A DNA stretch of 32,735 nt from an uncultured Acidobacteriaceae bacterium (GCA_903911925.1 CAIWFH010000172.1:1-32735), one strand, 5' to 3'; numbered from the stretch's first letter, positions 24,163 to 32,576 are shown. Notes: generated by a model from the sequence alone, not told the origin. Translations and numbers: made by a program.

Positions 24163-25836
24163 ATGCGCCGCAATCAAGTAGTAGTTGCCTTGGCCGCAAT
24201 CTTGGCCACAAGCCTGCTCCACGCACAACAGACTGTTCCTGAGGTTCCCGGCCTGCCCCAGGCGGCACATGCCGCCGCGGCCTCCATTGATTCCGAGAAG
24301 ATTCGCGCCCATGTGCGCTTTCTCTCGCTTGACCTGCTGGAGGGCCGCGGCCCCGGCACCCGCGGCGACTCGCTGGCCGCCGAGTACATTGCCACCCAGT
24401 TCGCGCTGGATGGCCTTGAACCGGCGGGCGACAACGGAACCTGGTTCCAGCGCGTGCCGCTGTTGGCCGTGCACACCATCGAAGACAAGACGAAGTTCTC
24501 CTTTGTCCCCGCGACCGGCCAGCCAGTTGATTTGGCGTACGGCACTGAGATTGTGTCGAAAGACCAGACCGGCCAGCCCATCGCCGACTTCGATGCGCCC
24601 ATCGTTTTTGTGGGCTACGGAATCCACGCACCGGAGTACAAGTGGGATGACTACGCAGGGGTGGACATCAAGGGCAAGATTGCTCTGATGATCGCCAACG
24701 AGCCGCCTTCCGACGATCCGGTCTTCTTCAAAGGCAAGGCCCTAACCTACTACGGCCGCTGGACTTACAAGTACGAGGAAGCCGCGCGGCGCGGCGCTGT
24801 GGGTGTGCTCCTCATCCACCGGACTGACCTGGCCAGCTATGGTTGGGAGGTGGTTCGCAACTCGCAGGCGATTGAGAAGAGCTACCTGCAAGAAGATCCG
24901 CTCTCCAAATTGCGGGCTGCCGCCTGGATTCAGCATGACGTAGCCCAGCGGTTGCTGACCCTTGCCGGCCTTGGCGACCTCGACAAGACTATCGACGCCG
25001 CAGGCAAGACGTTCCATGCCGTCGAACTTCCGGTTCGCCTGAAAGCTCATATTGAGAGCCACGTGCGCCGCTATGACAGCACCAATGTCTTGGGTCGTGT
25101 TCCGGGCGCAAGCACTGAGAATCACGCGGTGCTTTACACCGGCCACTACGATCATCTGGGCATTGACCCCGACGCCAAGGGGGACGGCATTTACAACGGC
25201 GCCGCCGACAATGGTACGGGCTGCGGCATTCTACTTGAGTTGGCGCGGGCTTTTGGGCAGTCCACCGTGCGGCCGCCCCATGCGGTCTATTTCGCTTCGG
25301 TCACTGCCGAGGAGCAGGGCCTGCTGGGGTCGCAATACCTGGGATTGCACCCCCCGGTTCCTGCCAGCCAGATCACTCTGGACCTGAACTACGACATGGT
25401 GCTGCCCATCGGGATTCCGCGCTCTGCAAACCTGAACGGCGCCGAGCGGCTTGATTTCTGGCCCACCATCCAGGCTGTGGCAAGAGACTTCGACCTGGCC
25501 CTGGCGCCCGATCCAATGCCTTCGGCAGGACATTACTACCGGTCAGATCATTTTTCGCTGGCGCGGGTTGGCATCCCTGCCATGCCGGTGGCTGAGGGCA
25601 CGCTCTTTGAGGGGCGCGACGAGGCCTGGGGACGCGATCAGGCGGTGGACTTTGTTAAGCATCACTACCATCAGCCTTCTGACGAATACCGCCCCGATTG
25701 GGATTTCCGGGGTAATGCCAAGCTGGCGCGATTCGGCTTTGTGCTGGGTTGGCTGGCGAGCGCGCAGCCCAAGTCCGTCGAGTGGGTGCCGGGCGACGAG
25801 TTCGAGGCCGCCCGCAAGGCGAGCGAGGCGCACTAG
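24163..25836 (+). CDS. Exported M28-family zinc aminopeptidase with PA domain
   Basis: 557 residues. The signal peptide is MRRNQVVVALAAILATSLLHAQ. A protease-associated (PA) insert covers about residues 115-270 (FVGYGIHAPEYKWDDYAGVDIKGKIALMI). The catalytic domain has the di-zinc ligands in order: H328 and D330 in TGHYDHLGI, the bridging Asp in NGAADNGTG, E383-E384 in TAEEQGLLGS (base and ligand), Asp in LNYDMVLP, and the last His in HHYHQPSDEY.

It should remove N-terminal amino acids from peptides in the periplasm or outside the cell. The ATG at 24163 has a GGGAGA site about nine bases upstream. There is a 63-base gap after mutY and no functional link to it is evident. Confidence 0.92.
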   Translation: MRRNQVVVALAAILATSLLHAQQTVPEVPGLPQAAHAAAASIDSEKIRAHVRFLSLDLLEGRGPGTRGDSLAAEYIATQFALDGLEPAGDNGTWFQRVPLLAVHTIEDKTKFSFVPATGQPVDLAYGTEIVSKDQTGQPIADFDAPIVFVGYGIHAPEYKWDDYAGVDIKGKIALMIANEPPSDDPVFFKGKALTYYGRWTYKYEEAARRGAVGVLLIHRTDLASYGWEVVRNSQAIEKSYLQEDPLSKLRAAAWIQHDVAQRLLTLAGLGDLDKTIDAAGKTFHAVELPVRLKAHIESHVRRYDSTNVLGRVPGASTENHAVLYTGHYDHLGIDPDAKGDGIYNGAADNGTGCGILLELARAFGQSTVRPPHAVYFASVTAEEQGLLGSQYLGLHPPVPASQITLDLNYDMVLPIGIPRSANLNGAERLDFWPTIQAVARDFDLALAPDPMPSAGHYYRSDHFSLARVGIPAMPVAEGTLFEGRDEAWGRDQAVDFVKHHYHQPSDEYRPDWDFRGNAKLARFGFVLGWLASAQPKSVEWVPGDEFEAARKASEAH

Positions 25837-25880
25837 GGCGGTTCCCATTGTAATCGTCTGAATCGATTGAAGATCGGAGT

Positions 25881-25909
25881 GTAGCGCGGGCCCCGGGGGC
25901 TGGCGCTAC
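25881..25909. repeat. GC-rich intergenic hairpin
   Basis: GTAGCGC (25881-25887) and GCGCTAC (25903-25909) are exact reverse complements. The loop itself is partly self-complementary (GGGCCCCGGGGGC). The GGCGCTAC arm resembles the end of the GC-rich repeat at 8429, so it may be a diverged relative. It lies between the convergent M28 gene and the 99-residue gene. Confidence 0.5.
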
Positions 25910-25987
25910 GAAATTGGCGGTGCTGGAGAAGCTCCGGCTAAGTGGTTGGATTAATTCAAGATCGGAAAATAACGCCCGTCAAACACG

Positions 25988-26287
25988 CTACTCAGTATCC
26001 GGCTCCTGGCCGTCCTCTTCGCCCTCGACGGAGATGCGGAGCGAACGCAGGAAGTGAAGGTCGTTCGGGGTAAACGGCGCTTCCAGGGCATCTTCTTCCT
26101 CGCCCTCGGCCTCATCCTCTTTGGCGGTTACCTCGTTCAAGCCGATGGTGGCCTCAAGCATGAGCAGAACATCGAAGCCGTGCTGGCGGATATCCTGAAC
26201 AACACCAGCGATTTGCTCGCTTTCGATCACCGATTCATGGATGGCCTCTCCCAGTTGCTGAATCAATTCGCGCAGGCGGGATGTCAC
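25988..26287 (-). CDS. Small conserved-looking acidic protein, unknown function
   Basis: 99 residues. A GTG start at 26287 is preceded by a good GGAGG about seven bases upstream, which supports the choice. The N-terminal half is predicted helical (RLRELIQQLGEAIHESVIESEQIAGVVQDIRQHGFDVLLMLEATIGL). It is followed by a very acidic stretch (KEDEAEGEEEDALEAPF), a short LHFLRSLRISVEG segment and an acidic tail. There are no cysteines, signal peptide or membrane segment.

I do not recognise a family. The acidic linker suggests a protein-interaction role, which is only a guess. It is divergent from the two-TM protein gene at 26447. Confidence 0.7.
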   Translation of the reverse strand: MTSRLRELIQQLGEAIHESVIESEQIAGVVQDIRQHGFDVLLMLEATIGLNEVTAKEDEAEGEEEDALEAPFTPNDLHFLRSLRISVEGEEDGQEPDTE

Positions 26288-26446
26288 AAGAGACCTCCAG
26301 TGGCGGCGGCCTGCGCTTTTAAGATGCGCGGGGAGCGGCGAGGGATTTTTCTACCTTACTTGCAGCGGAGTTTCGGGGCAATGGCGAATCGCAAACAAAC
26401 GGTGAAAAACTGCCAACCACGTTCCGCTGGTACCATCATAATCGAG

Positions 26447-26866
26447 ATGAAACCTTACAAGATAGGGCGCGTGGTGGGCATGGGGCTGCGGGTAGCCGGG
26501 AAAATCGCCGGCGAGCAGATGGCTGGCCGCGCGCAGGCCCCCACGGCTTCAGTACCGCTGCAGGTTAGCGGCCAAGCGGTCCTTGAGCGGGCGGCCGGGC
26601 AGGTAGCCGGGCAGGCTACCAGGAATCTGGCTCGCGGCGTCGGTGGCTTTCTGCGTCCCTTTGGCCGGGTCGGCCGCAATATCATGCTTGAAGTCGTAGG
26701 TGCCTTCTTTCTGCTGTTTGCGGTGGCCTCAAGTCTTTACCTTTGGCGCTTTAAGCCCGGCCACCTGCAGGGCCCATACGACAAGAACTTTCTTGCTGCT
26801 GCGGGAATTGCGGTTGTCTTCCTGTATCTGAGTCTCAGTTCGTTCTGGCGGGCGCGGAAGAAGTAG
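26447..26866 (+). CDS. Small membrane protein with two C-terminal TM segments, unknown function
   Basis: 139 residues. The start is taken as the ATG at 26447 (MKPYKIGRVVGMGLRVAG). The open frame above it overlaps the divergent gene and carries no pattern. The N-terminal 80 residues are basic, Gly/Ala-rich and lack acidic clusters (GKIAGEQMAGRAQAP, AAGQVAGQATRNLARGVGGFLRPFGRVGRN). Two hydrophobic segments follow (MLEVVGAFFLLFAVASSLYLW and FLAAAGIAVVFLYLSLSSFW) with a KK-terminated tail (RARKK). The ribosome binding site is weak (AATCGAG). No family was recognised. Confidence 0.65.
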   Translation: MKPYKIGRVVGMGLRVAGKIAGEQMAGRAQAPTASVPLQVSGQAVLERAAGQVAGQATRNLARGVGGFLRPFGRVGRNIMLEVVGAFFLLFAVASSLYLWRFKPGHLQGPYDKNFLAAAGIAVVFLYLSLSSFWRARKK

Positions 26867-26877
26867 GGTGTCGCCAC

Positions 26878-27030
26878 TCATTCTTTTGGCCGCTCCGGCT
26901 CATGGGGCCGGGTAAGCGCCCAGACGATGCCGCCGACCACGGCAAGCAGAACCAGCATCTGGAATAGCCCGAGGCCCCTGCCCAAGCCGAAACGAATCAG
27001 CGCCAAAGCATTCATTGCCGCGATGCCCAT
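26878..27030 (-). CDS. 50-residue single-pass membrane protein
   Basis: A short gene. The ATG at 27030 is preceded by GGAGG with good spacing. The protein starts MGIAAMNALALIRFGLGRG and then has one clear membrane segment (LGLFQMLVLLAVVGGIVWAL). It ends in a charged tail (TRPHEPERPKE). The stop is TGA at 26880-26878, and the gene is convergent with the two-TM gene upstream in the window, 11 bases away.

The ordered layout of amphipathic start, one TM and charged tail plus a strong ribosome binding site makes it likely real. It has no recognised family. Its tail (VWALTRPHEPE) loosely resembles that of the 56-residue protein at 28572-28742 (IWRLTRKPPES). Confidence 0.65.
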   Translation of the reverse strand: MGIAAMNALALIRFGLGRGLGLFQMLVLLAVVGGIVWALTRPHEPERPKE

Positions 27031-27137
27031 CGAATCCCTCCGTGAGACGGCTCCAACGTCAGGCCGGGCTCATCGGTTCAGACACAATTTGGATTGGCAA
27101 GTTGCTGTGGAATAGCAGTGCGGTGATAGGCAGGAAA

Positions 27138-27566
27138 TCAATTTGTCTCAGCTGCTGCTTTCGCGATCTTTCTCGGTCTGCCGCCCAGGCGGCCGTTTGC
27201 CTTTGCCGCAGAGGCTTTAGCCGCAGTTCTTCGCCTGCCCCCCGCCGATCCCAGGGTCCTCGCCATCCAATTCCTCGAGCCGAAGAACCCCTCAAGCAGT
27301 GCCAGCAGGTAAAGATCGGCATCCAGTTTTGGAAAATGAATTCCAAAACCCGAGGGAGTAATCTCGATGTCTTCGAGCTGAGCTTGGCTGGCATCTTCCA
27401 GGCCTTCTGCATCTTTGGGTAAGAAAGCTACATCCAGTCTGGAACTGAGACGAATCACGACTCGCCCCGTGCGTTGGTCGTATCGAGCACTCACCGCCTT
27501 GGGATGAGACGCCGAGATTTCTTCCGCTCTCCGGTTCGCCGATTCGATTTGGTTATCGGGGTCCAT
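27138..27566 (-). CDS. DUF2442-domain protein
   Basis: 142 residues. The middle (GRVVIRLSSRLDVAFLPKDAEGLEDASQAQLEDIEITPSGFGIHFPKLDADLYLLALLEGFFGSRNWM) is characteristic of the DUF2442 family: a small beta-domain followed by the hallmark IHFPKLDADL. The C-terminal 35 residues are Lys/Ala/Arg-rich (GGRRRTAAKASAAKANGRLGGRPRKIAKAA) and could bind DNA or RNA.

The ATG at 27566 has GGGAGA about six bases upstream. It overlaps the end of a DUF4160 reading frame. The two families are often neighbours and are suspected to form a toxin-antitoxin-like pair. That role is inferred from context, not shown. Confidence 0.8.
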   Translation of the reverse strand: MDPDNQIESANRRAEEISASHPKAVSARYDQRTGRVVIRLSSRLDVAFLPKDAEGLEDASQAQLEDIEITPSGFGIHFPKLDADLYLLALLEGFFGSRNWMARTLGSAGGRRRTAAKASAAKANGRLGGRPRKIAKAAAETN

Positions 27567-27802
27567 GAATGCTCTCCCAGGCCCTGCAAAGGGGCCGCCA
27601 GATTTGCTAACAGCACACTTAAAACTCGGGTTAGATCGCGGGCAGGAAAGCCGTAATTTTCCCTAATCGTGACAGGGCCTGCCGGGCAGTTGAGTTGAAA
27701 GACAGCCTCGTGGCCGTCGCCGATCACGTGCACATGTGCCGGACGATGATCATTTGGATAAACGGTGACTCACAGTGCGCCAATCCTAAGAACGGTCGGC
27801 AT
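27491..27802 (-). pseudogene. DUF4160-domain gene interrupted by an in-frame TGA
   Basis: Read from the ATG at 27802, the frame gives MPTVLRIGAL, then TGA (27772-27770), then VTVYPNDHRPAHVHVIGDGHEAVFQ and onwards to 27491 in the same frame. The two halves together match the start and core of DUF4160 proteins, in which an Arg commonly occupies the TGA position. A CGA-to-TGA transition would explain it. AGGATGG lies just upstream of the ATG.

The last 25 codons run into the DUF2442 gene in another frame and look non-native (KSNRRTGERKKSRRLIPRR). Internal re-initiation, for example at the GTG in AHVHV, could still yield a truncated protein. Confidence 0.75.
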
Positions 27803-27842
27803 CGATCCATCCTAACACAAACCGAAGCGGTTGGGTTAATCA

Positions 27843-28420
27843 TTATTTCTTGGGAAGCGCCGCAGCCAGGATTGAGTGGAGTTCGCTCTTTTCTGACTCC
27901 GTGAGTCCGGTGATCTTAAGTATTTTCCTCACGCCTGCGCGCGTGACAAGCACGAGGATGCCATTCCGCTCGCCCCATGTTGAGTAACATCCCCACACGG
28001 ACTCAGACGAACCTGCGTTCGAGCGAAAGGCGATTGACTCTCGCGTCGCCGTCACTGTTGACTCAGACTGGCACCGGGGTCAGTGCGAAACTGCTCCAGG
28101 CGGCTCCTGCGGTCAAGCCACCGAAGAGGGCGCATGCGAAGCAGCAGAAATACGACGCAAAAAATTGCCAAGGCAGGAATGATGGATGCGGGAATGATCG
28201 CTTTGGCCGTTTGTAAATGCTGAATATCTTCCGCCGTGATCCCGACCAAGTCCATCTGCTCCAGGAGCATTCCCATAATGAGCGCTCCCCAGATGATTAG
28301 AAAGATCATCGTCAAATACCCGTTTGTGAGCGCACGAGCCCAGGGACGTCCAGTTCTCCTAACCGTGATTCGCGCCGCGAGCAGATACTCGGCTTCGTCC
28401 AATTTGTAGCTGGATTCCAT
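27843..28420 (-). pseudogene. YcxB-like membrane protein split by a one-base frameshift
   Basis: The N-terminal part (28420-28052, 122 residues from MESSYKLDEAEYLL) has a short beta segment. Two TM segments follow (YLTMIFLIIWGALIMGMLL and IIPASIIPALAIFCVVFLLL), and it stops at TGA 28054-28052. The C-terminal part (28055-27843, 70 residues) reads VTATRESIAFRSNAGSSESVWGCYSTWGERNGILVLV and so on, to ALPKK. This is the YcxB-type domain that normally follows directly.

Inserting a single G between CAG and TGACG (near 28055) would rejoin them as one protein of about 192 residues. The present junction is a GTGA overlap, so coupled translation of two pieces is formally possible. YcxB-like proteins have no established function. 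Confidence 0.7.
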
Positions 28421-28571
28421 GCCCGCCAGCCTACCACGGCTCGCTTGACTAGCACGGTGATTCGCAGGCTCTACTTCTTCCGCCACCAAAGCCGTGGCGC
28501 GACGGTTATCCGGTCATGGAAGGCAGGGATGGCAGTTAGGCGCTCCCCTTTTTCCTGTATCGGCTGCAGCC

Positions 28572-28742
28572 TTACACCAGTGACTCGGGCGGCTTGCGCG
28601 TCAGCCGCCAGATGCCCAGGCCGATGGCCAGCACGCCCAGCCCGTACGCCCAAAGCGCATTTGTGCCTGTGTGCAGTTTCCAGCCCTGGTAAAGGGCAAA
28701 GGCCCCTGCTGCTATAAGTAGAATTCCGCGCATGTGATTCAT
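28572..28742 (-). CDS. 56-residue membrane protein with two TM segments
   Basis: A short gene with ATG at 28742 and a GAGGGGA ribosome binding site about seven bases upstream. It reads MNHMRGILLIAAGAFALYQGWKLHTG, then NALWAYGLGVLAIGLGIW, then a basic tail RLTRKPPESLV. Two hydrophobic stretches make a hairpin in the membrane. The TAA stop is at 28574-28572. It is divergent from gcvT, which starts 115 bases away. No family was recognised. Confidence 0.65.
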   Translation of the reverse strand: MNHMRGILLIAAGAFALYQGWKLHTGTNALWAYGLGVLAIGLGIWRLTRKPPESLV

Positions 28743-28857
28743 TGTTGATTCCCCTCTTTGAACTCGTATCCTGAAGCTTGGCTGCCGGGTTTGACCCCGC
28801 CCGGGCTCAATGCCTATCGTATGCAGGGTACAGGAAGACCGCCCGAAAGGAACACCA

Positions 28858-30012
28858 ATGACCACCGCTGCCGACTCCGTTGCAACGCCCTTGAAGAAAA
28901 CCGCACTGAACGCCACCCATCGAGCCCTGAAAGCCAAGATGGTGGACTTTGGCGGTTGGGACATGCCGGTGGAGTATCCAGGCGCTGGTGGCGGGCTGAT
29001 GGCCGAGCATCTGGCCGTGCGCAACGGGGTGGGCCTGTTCGACGTGAGCCACATGGGCGAGATCCAGTTTCGCGGCCCCGGCTCGCTGGCCGCCGTGCAG
29101 CAGATCACCATGAACGACGCCTCGAAATTGAAAGGCGGGCAGATTCAGTACTCCGCCCTGCTGACGCCGGAGGGCACTTTCGTTGACGACATCCTGGTGC
29201 ATCGGCTCAGTGACAATGACTACCTGCTGGTGGTGAACGCGGGCACCAAGGACAAGGATTACGCCTGGATTCGTCAGCAAGTTGGCGGGTTCCCGTCGAT
29301 TCACCTGAGTGACTACTCCGCTTACTACTCGCAACTGGCCCTGCAGGGCCCGTGTGCGCTGGAGACGATGAAGAGGCTGACCAAGGTGGACCTGTCGGCC
29401 ATTAAGAACTACTGGTTTGCCTGGGGCACGGTTGCTGGAGTGCCCAACGTGATGATCGCGCTCACCGGTTACTCCGGTGAGGACGGCTTTGAGGTGTACA
29501 TTCCCGCCGATGAGCCCACCTCGGTGAAGATGTGGGACGCGATGATGGAAGCGGGCGCGGAATTCGGCATTCGCCCCTGCGGGCTGGGCGCTCGCAATAC
29601 GCTGCGGCTTGAGGCTGGCATGCCGCTCTACGGGCACGAGATTTCCGACTCCATCAATGTCCTCGAGTCGCATGTAGACCGCTGGCTGAAGCTCGACAAG
29701 GGCGCGTTCATCGGGCGGGATGCCTTGCTGGCAGTGCAGGCCACAGGCGGACCCAAGCGCAAGGTGATCGGCCTGGAGATGGTCGACCGGGGCATCGCGC
29801 GGGATGGGTACCCGGTGCTCGACCTCGAAGGCAAGGAGATTGGCGCCGTGACGTCTGGCTCTCCCGCTCCTTTTCTCAAGACCAACATCGCCTTTGCGCT
29901 GGTGCCCGCATCCGTGGCGGCCGCCGGCCAGGACGTGCTGGTGCAGGTCCGCGCCAATCAGGTTCGCGCCAGGCAGGTGCCGATTCCGTTCTACAAGCGG
30001 CCGAAGAAGTAG
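28858..30012 (+). CDS. gcvT: Aminomethyltransferase, T-protein of the glycine cleavage system
   Basis: It transfers the one-carbon unit from aminomethyl-lipoyl H-protein to tetrahydrofolate, releasing ammonia and 5,10-methylene-THF. 384 residues, normal length. Family signatures are present: MVDFGGWDMPVEYPG, VGLFDVSHMGEIQFRG, YLLVVNAGTKDKDYAWI, LALQGPCAL, TGYSGEDGFEVY, RLEAGMPLYGHEI and the C-terminal GAVTSGSPAPFLKTNIAFALV.

The ATG at 28858 follows GAAAGGA. The longer open frame from 28810 was rejected for lack of a site and of similarity. gcvH and gcvP do not follow, although in many relatives they are clustered, so the rest of the system must be encoded elsewhere. Confidence 0.93.
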   Translation: MTTAADSVATPLKKTALNATHRALKAKMVDFGGWDMPVEYPGAGGGLMAEHLAVRNGVGLFDVSHMGEIQFRGPGSLAAVQQITMNDASKLKGGQIQYSALLTPEGTFVDDILVHRLSDNDYLLVVNAGTKDKDYAWIRQQVGGFPSIHLSDYSAYYSQLALQGPCALETMKRLTKVDLSAIKNYWFAWGTVAGVPNVMIALTGYSGEDGFEVYIPADEPTSVKMWDAMMEAGAEFGIRPCGLGARNTLRLEAGMPLYGHEISDSINVLESHVDRWLKLDKGAFIGRDALLAVQATGGPKRKVIGLEMVDRGIARDGYPVLDLEGKEIGAVTSGSPAPFLKTNIAFALVPASVAAAGQDVLVQVRANQVRARQVPIPFYKRPKK

Positions 30013-30125
30013 CTCTGGGGCCATCTACCCTTCGCTCACATCTCTGTTCTGCAAAATCTGCCTTTTCGATCAAAATTGACCGGAGAGGGGCGGTGCGTAA
30101 GCGTAAAAAACTATCTCGACGTGGT

Positions 30126-30135
30126 GACTTAAGTC
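30126..30135. promoter_or_regulatory. Short perfect palindrome in the leader of the NO reductase gene
   Basis: GACTTAAGTC is a perfect ten-base palindrome, 165 bases upstream of the NO reductase start in a 287-base intergenic region that otherwise shows no gene. It does not match a known NsrR, NorR or FNR-type site well. Ten-base palindromes arise by chance, so this is only a candidate operator. Confidence 0.2.
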
Positions 30136-30299
30136 CCTGCATTGGCACAACTGCTGACTTTACCTTGGTCTTGGCACCTTCTAAAGGGAATCCTCTTTTG
30201 ACTCTGGGCGCTTTGCCTCGCTTCTATCCGGGCGAAATCGCCACCCCCGGGTCCTGTCAAAGGCTCGTCCACGCAGCGCACTGCACCTAAGGAGAAACC

Positions 30300-32576
30300 A
30301 TGTCGTATAGACGGTACTGGCTGGCACTGGCCATCGTCATCATCGGGTCGTTCGCCGTGCTCGGAGGAGTGGGCCGGAAGATGATCAGCGGAGCTCCGCC
30401 CCTTCCTGACGTTTACACCGCGGACGGGCAACTTCTATTCGCCGGCAGCACGATTACCGATGGACAGGGCGTATGGCAGTCGATCGGAGGCCAGGAGATT
30501 GGCACCGTCTGGGGGCATGGCGCCTATATCGCTCCCGATTGGAGCGCCGACTGGCTGCATCGCGAGTCGGAGATTCTGCTCAATGCCTGGGCCGTACAGG
30601 CCGGGGCAACAACCTTTGCCGCTTCAAGCGCCGACCAGCAAGCCATCTTCAAAGCGCGCCTGATCCGCGAAATGCGGACGAATACTTACGATGCTTCGCT
30701 CAACCGGGTGACCATCGGCGCTGATCGCGCGGCCGCTTTCGCCCAGCTTGCCGCTTATTACAAAGACGTTTTCGCCGCGGGGCGACCCGAATACGCCATC
30801 CCTAGCGGCGCGTTGACCGACGAAACCAAGCAGCGGCAGCTTGCCGCATTTTTCTGGTGGACGGCTTGGGCGGCGAGCACGGAACGTCCCGGCTCAACGG
30901 TCACCTATACGAACAACTGGCCGCATGAGGCGCTGGTGGCCAATGTGGCGACCTCCGGCGCGGTGATTTGGAGCATTCTGAGCATTGTGGGCCTGCTGGG
31001 TGGGATTGGCGGCATGGTCTGGTGGTCTGCATCGCAGGAGAAGGTGCCCGTTCACGGCCCTTATCCGGAACACGACCCATTTGTCGCGGTCAAACCCACT
31101 CCCTCGCAACGCGCGGCCATGAAGTACTTCTTCGTGGTGGTCTTGCTGTGGGGCGTGCAGATTCTGATGGGCGTGATTACAGTGCACTATGGGGTTGAGG
31201 GCAAGGGCTTCTACGGCTTCCCGCTGGACAAATATCTGCCCTATGCTGTGACCCGCACCTGGCATCTGCAACTGGCAATCTTCTGGATCGCCACCTCGTG
31301 GCTGGCCACCGGCCTCTACGTTGGACCGGCCGTCAGCGGACACGAGCCGAAGTTCCAGCGGCTGGGCGTCAATGTTCTGTTTGCCGCGCTGATTCTTGTG
31401 GTCGGCGGCTCGCTGGCGGGCGAGTGGCTGGGGATTCAGCAGCGGCTGGGCAATATGTGGTTTTGGTTCGGCAGCCAGGGATATGAATATGTTGACCTGG
31501 GGAGGTTCTGGCAGATTCTGCTGCTGGTGGGGCTCATCCTCTGGCTGGTGCTGATGGCGGCCTCGCTCAAGCCGGCGCTGGTGAAAAAAAGCGAAGATCG
31601 CTCGCTGCTGATCCTGTTCCTCATTTCAAGCATCGCGATTCCGCTGTTCTACTCCGCGGGGCTGATGTACGGGCAGCGCGCCCACCTGGTTACCGCCGAG
31701 TACTGGCGCTGGTGGGTGGTTCACCTCTGGGTCGAGGGCTTCTTTGAGGTGTTCGCCACGGTGGTGATCGCTTTCCTGTTCACGCGGCTCAAGCTCATCG
31801 AGATCAGCACGGCAACCCGGGCAGCGTTGTTTTCGACGGCGATCTTCCTTTCCGGCGGGATCATCGGGACATTTCACCACTTGTACTTTGCGGGCGCGAC
31901 GCCTGCGGTGATTGCGCTGGGCGCCATTTTCAGCGCGTTCGAGGTGGTGCCGCTGACGCTGGTTGGGTTTGAGGCGTGGGAGAACCTGCGCCTGGCCCAG
32001 CCGACACAAAAGTCGCCCTGGATTGCGAAATACAAGTGGCCCATCTACTTTTTTGTGGCGGTCGCTTTTTGGAACCTGGTGGGCGCGGGCTTGTTCGGCT
32101 TCCTGATCAACCCGCCTATCGCTCTCTACTATGTGCAGGGGCTGAACCTGACCCCGGTCCATGGGCATACGGCGCTGTTCGGCGTCTACGGAATGCTCGG
32201 GCTGGGACTGACGCTCTTCTGCCTGCGCGCGCTGAACCCCGGGCGCACGTGGAAGCAGGGCGCACTGAAGATGTCGTTCTGGCTGCTGAACGTGGGCTTG
32301 AGTTGCATGGTTCTGCTGAGCATGCTGCCGGTTGGCTTGCTGCAGGCCTGGGCTTCAATCGAACGTGGCACATGGTATGCCCGGTCGGCGGAGTTCCTGC
32401 AAACGCCCACGATGATAACGCTGCGCTGGATGCGCATTCCGGGCGACATTCTGTTTGCGCTGGGCGCGGCGTTGTTTGCCTGGTTTGTCTTCGGGTTGTT
32501 GACAGGCCACTCGTATGAGAAGGAGAACATCGAGGGGACAGGTGTGACACGGCCCACGAACAGGGCCGCTGCATAA
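30300..32576 (+). CDS. norB: Quinol-dependent nitric oxide reductase (qNOR)
   Basis: A single-chain qNOR (also called NorZ) that reduces 2 NO to N2O with electrons from quinol. 758 residues, matching the family. The first TM anchor is followed by a large periplasmic domain fused from NorC (about residues 30-215; GVWQSIGGQEIGTVWGHGAYIAPDW). A polytopic NorB part comes next. Haem and non-haem iron ligands lie in RTWHLQLAIFW, VVHLWVEGFFEV (His and Glu), GTFHHLYFAG (two His) and TPVHGHTALFGVYG. No CxxCH haem c motif is seen, as expected for qNOR.

The ATG at 30300 has AAGGAGA seven bases upstream. No nitrite or N2O reductase gene is in the window, so NO detoxification is the likely role. Confidence 0.95.
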   Translation: MSYRRYWLALAIVIIGSFAVLGGVGRKMISGAPPLPDVYTADGQLLFAGSTITDGQGVWQSIGGQEIGTVWGHGAYIAPDWSADWLHRESEILLNAWAVQAGATTFAASSADQQAIFKARLIREMRTNTYDASLNRVTIGADRAAAFAQLAAYYKDVFAAGRPEYAIPSGALTDETKQRQLAAFFWWTAWAASTERPGSTVTYTNNWPHEALVANVATSGAVIWSILSIVGLLGGIGGMVWWSASQEKVPVHGPYPEHDPFVAVKPTPSQRAAMKYFFVVVLLWGVQILMGVITVHYGVEGKGFYGFPLDKYLPYAVTRTWHLQLAIFWIATSWLATGLYVGPAVSGHEPKFQRLGVNVLFAALILVVGGSLAGEWLGIQQRLGNMWFWFGSQGYEYVDLGRFWQILLLVGLILWLVLMAASLKPALVKKSEDRSLLILFLISSIAIPLFYSAGLMYGQRAHLVTAEYWRWWVVHLWVEGFFEVFATVVIAFLFTRLKLIEISTATRAALFSTAIFLSGGIIGTFHHLYFAGATPAVIALGAIFSAFEVVPLTLVGFEAWENLRLAQPTQKSPWIAKYKWPIYFFVAVAFWNLVGAGLFGFLINPPIALYYVQGLNLTPVHGHTALFGVYGMLGLGLTLFCLRALNPGRTWKQGALKMSFWLLNVGLSCMVLLSMLPVGLLQAWASIERGTWYARSAEFLQTPTMITLRWMRIPGDILFALGAALFAWFVFGLLTGHSYEKENIEGTGVTRPTNRAAA

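Noticed and set aside
28807..30024. 405-codon minus-strand open frame
   Set aside because: It lies opposite gcvT with full family similarity on the plus strand.
30093..30290. 65-codon GTG-started open frame in the leader of the NO reductase gene
   Set aside because: A GGAG-like site precedes it, but the translation has no recognisable pattern and it sits in a probable regulatory leader. A leader peptide cannot be excluded without comparative data.
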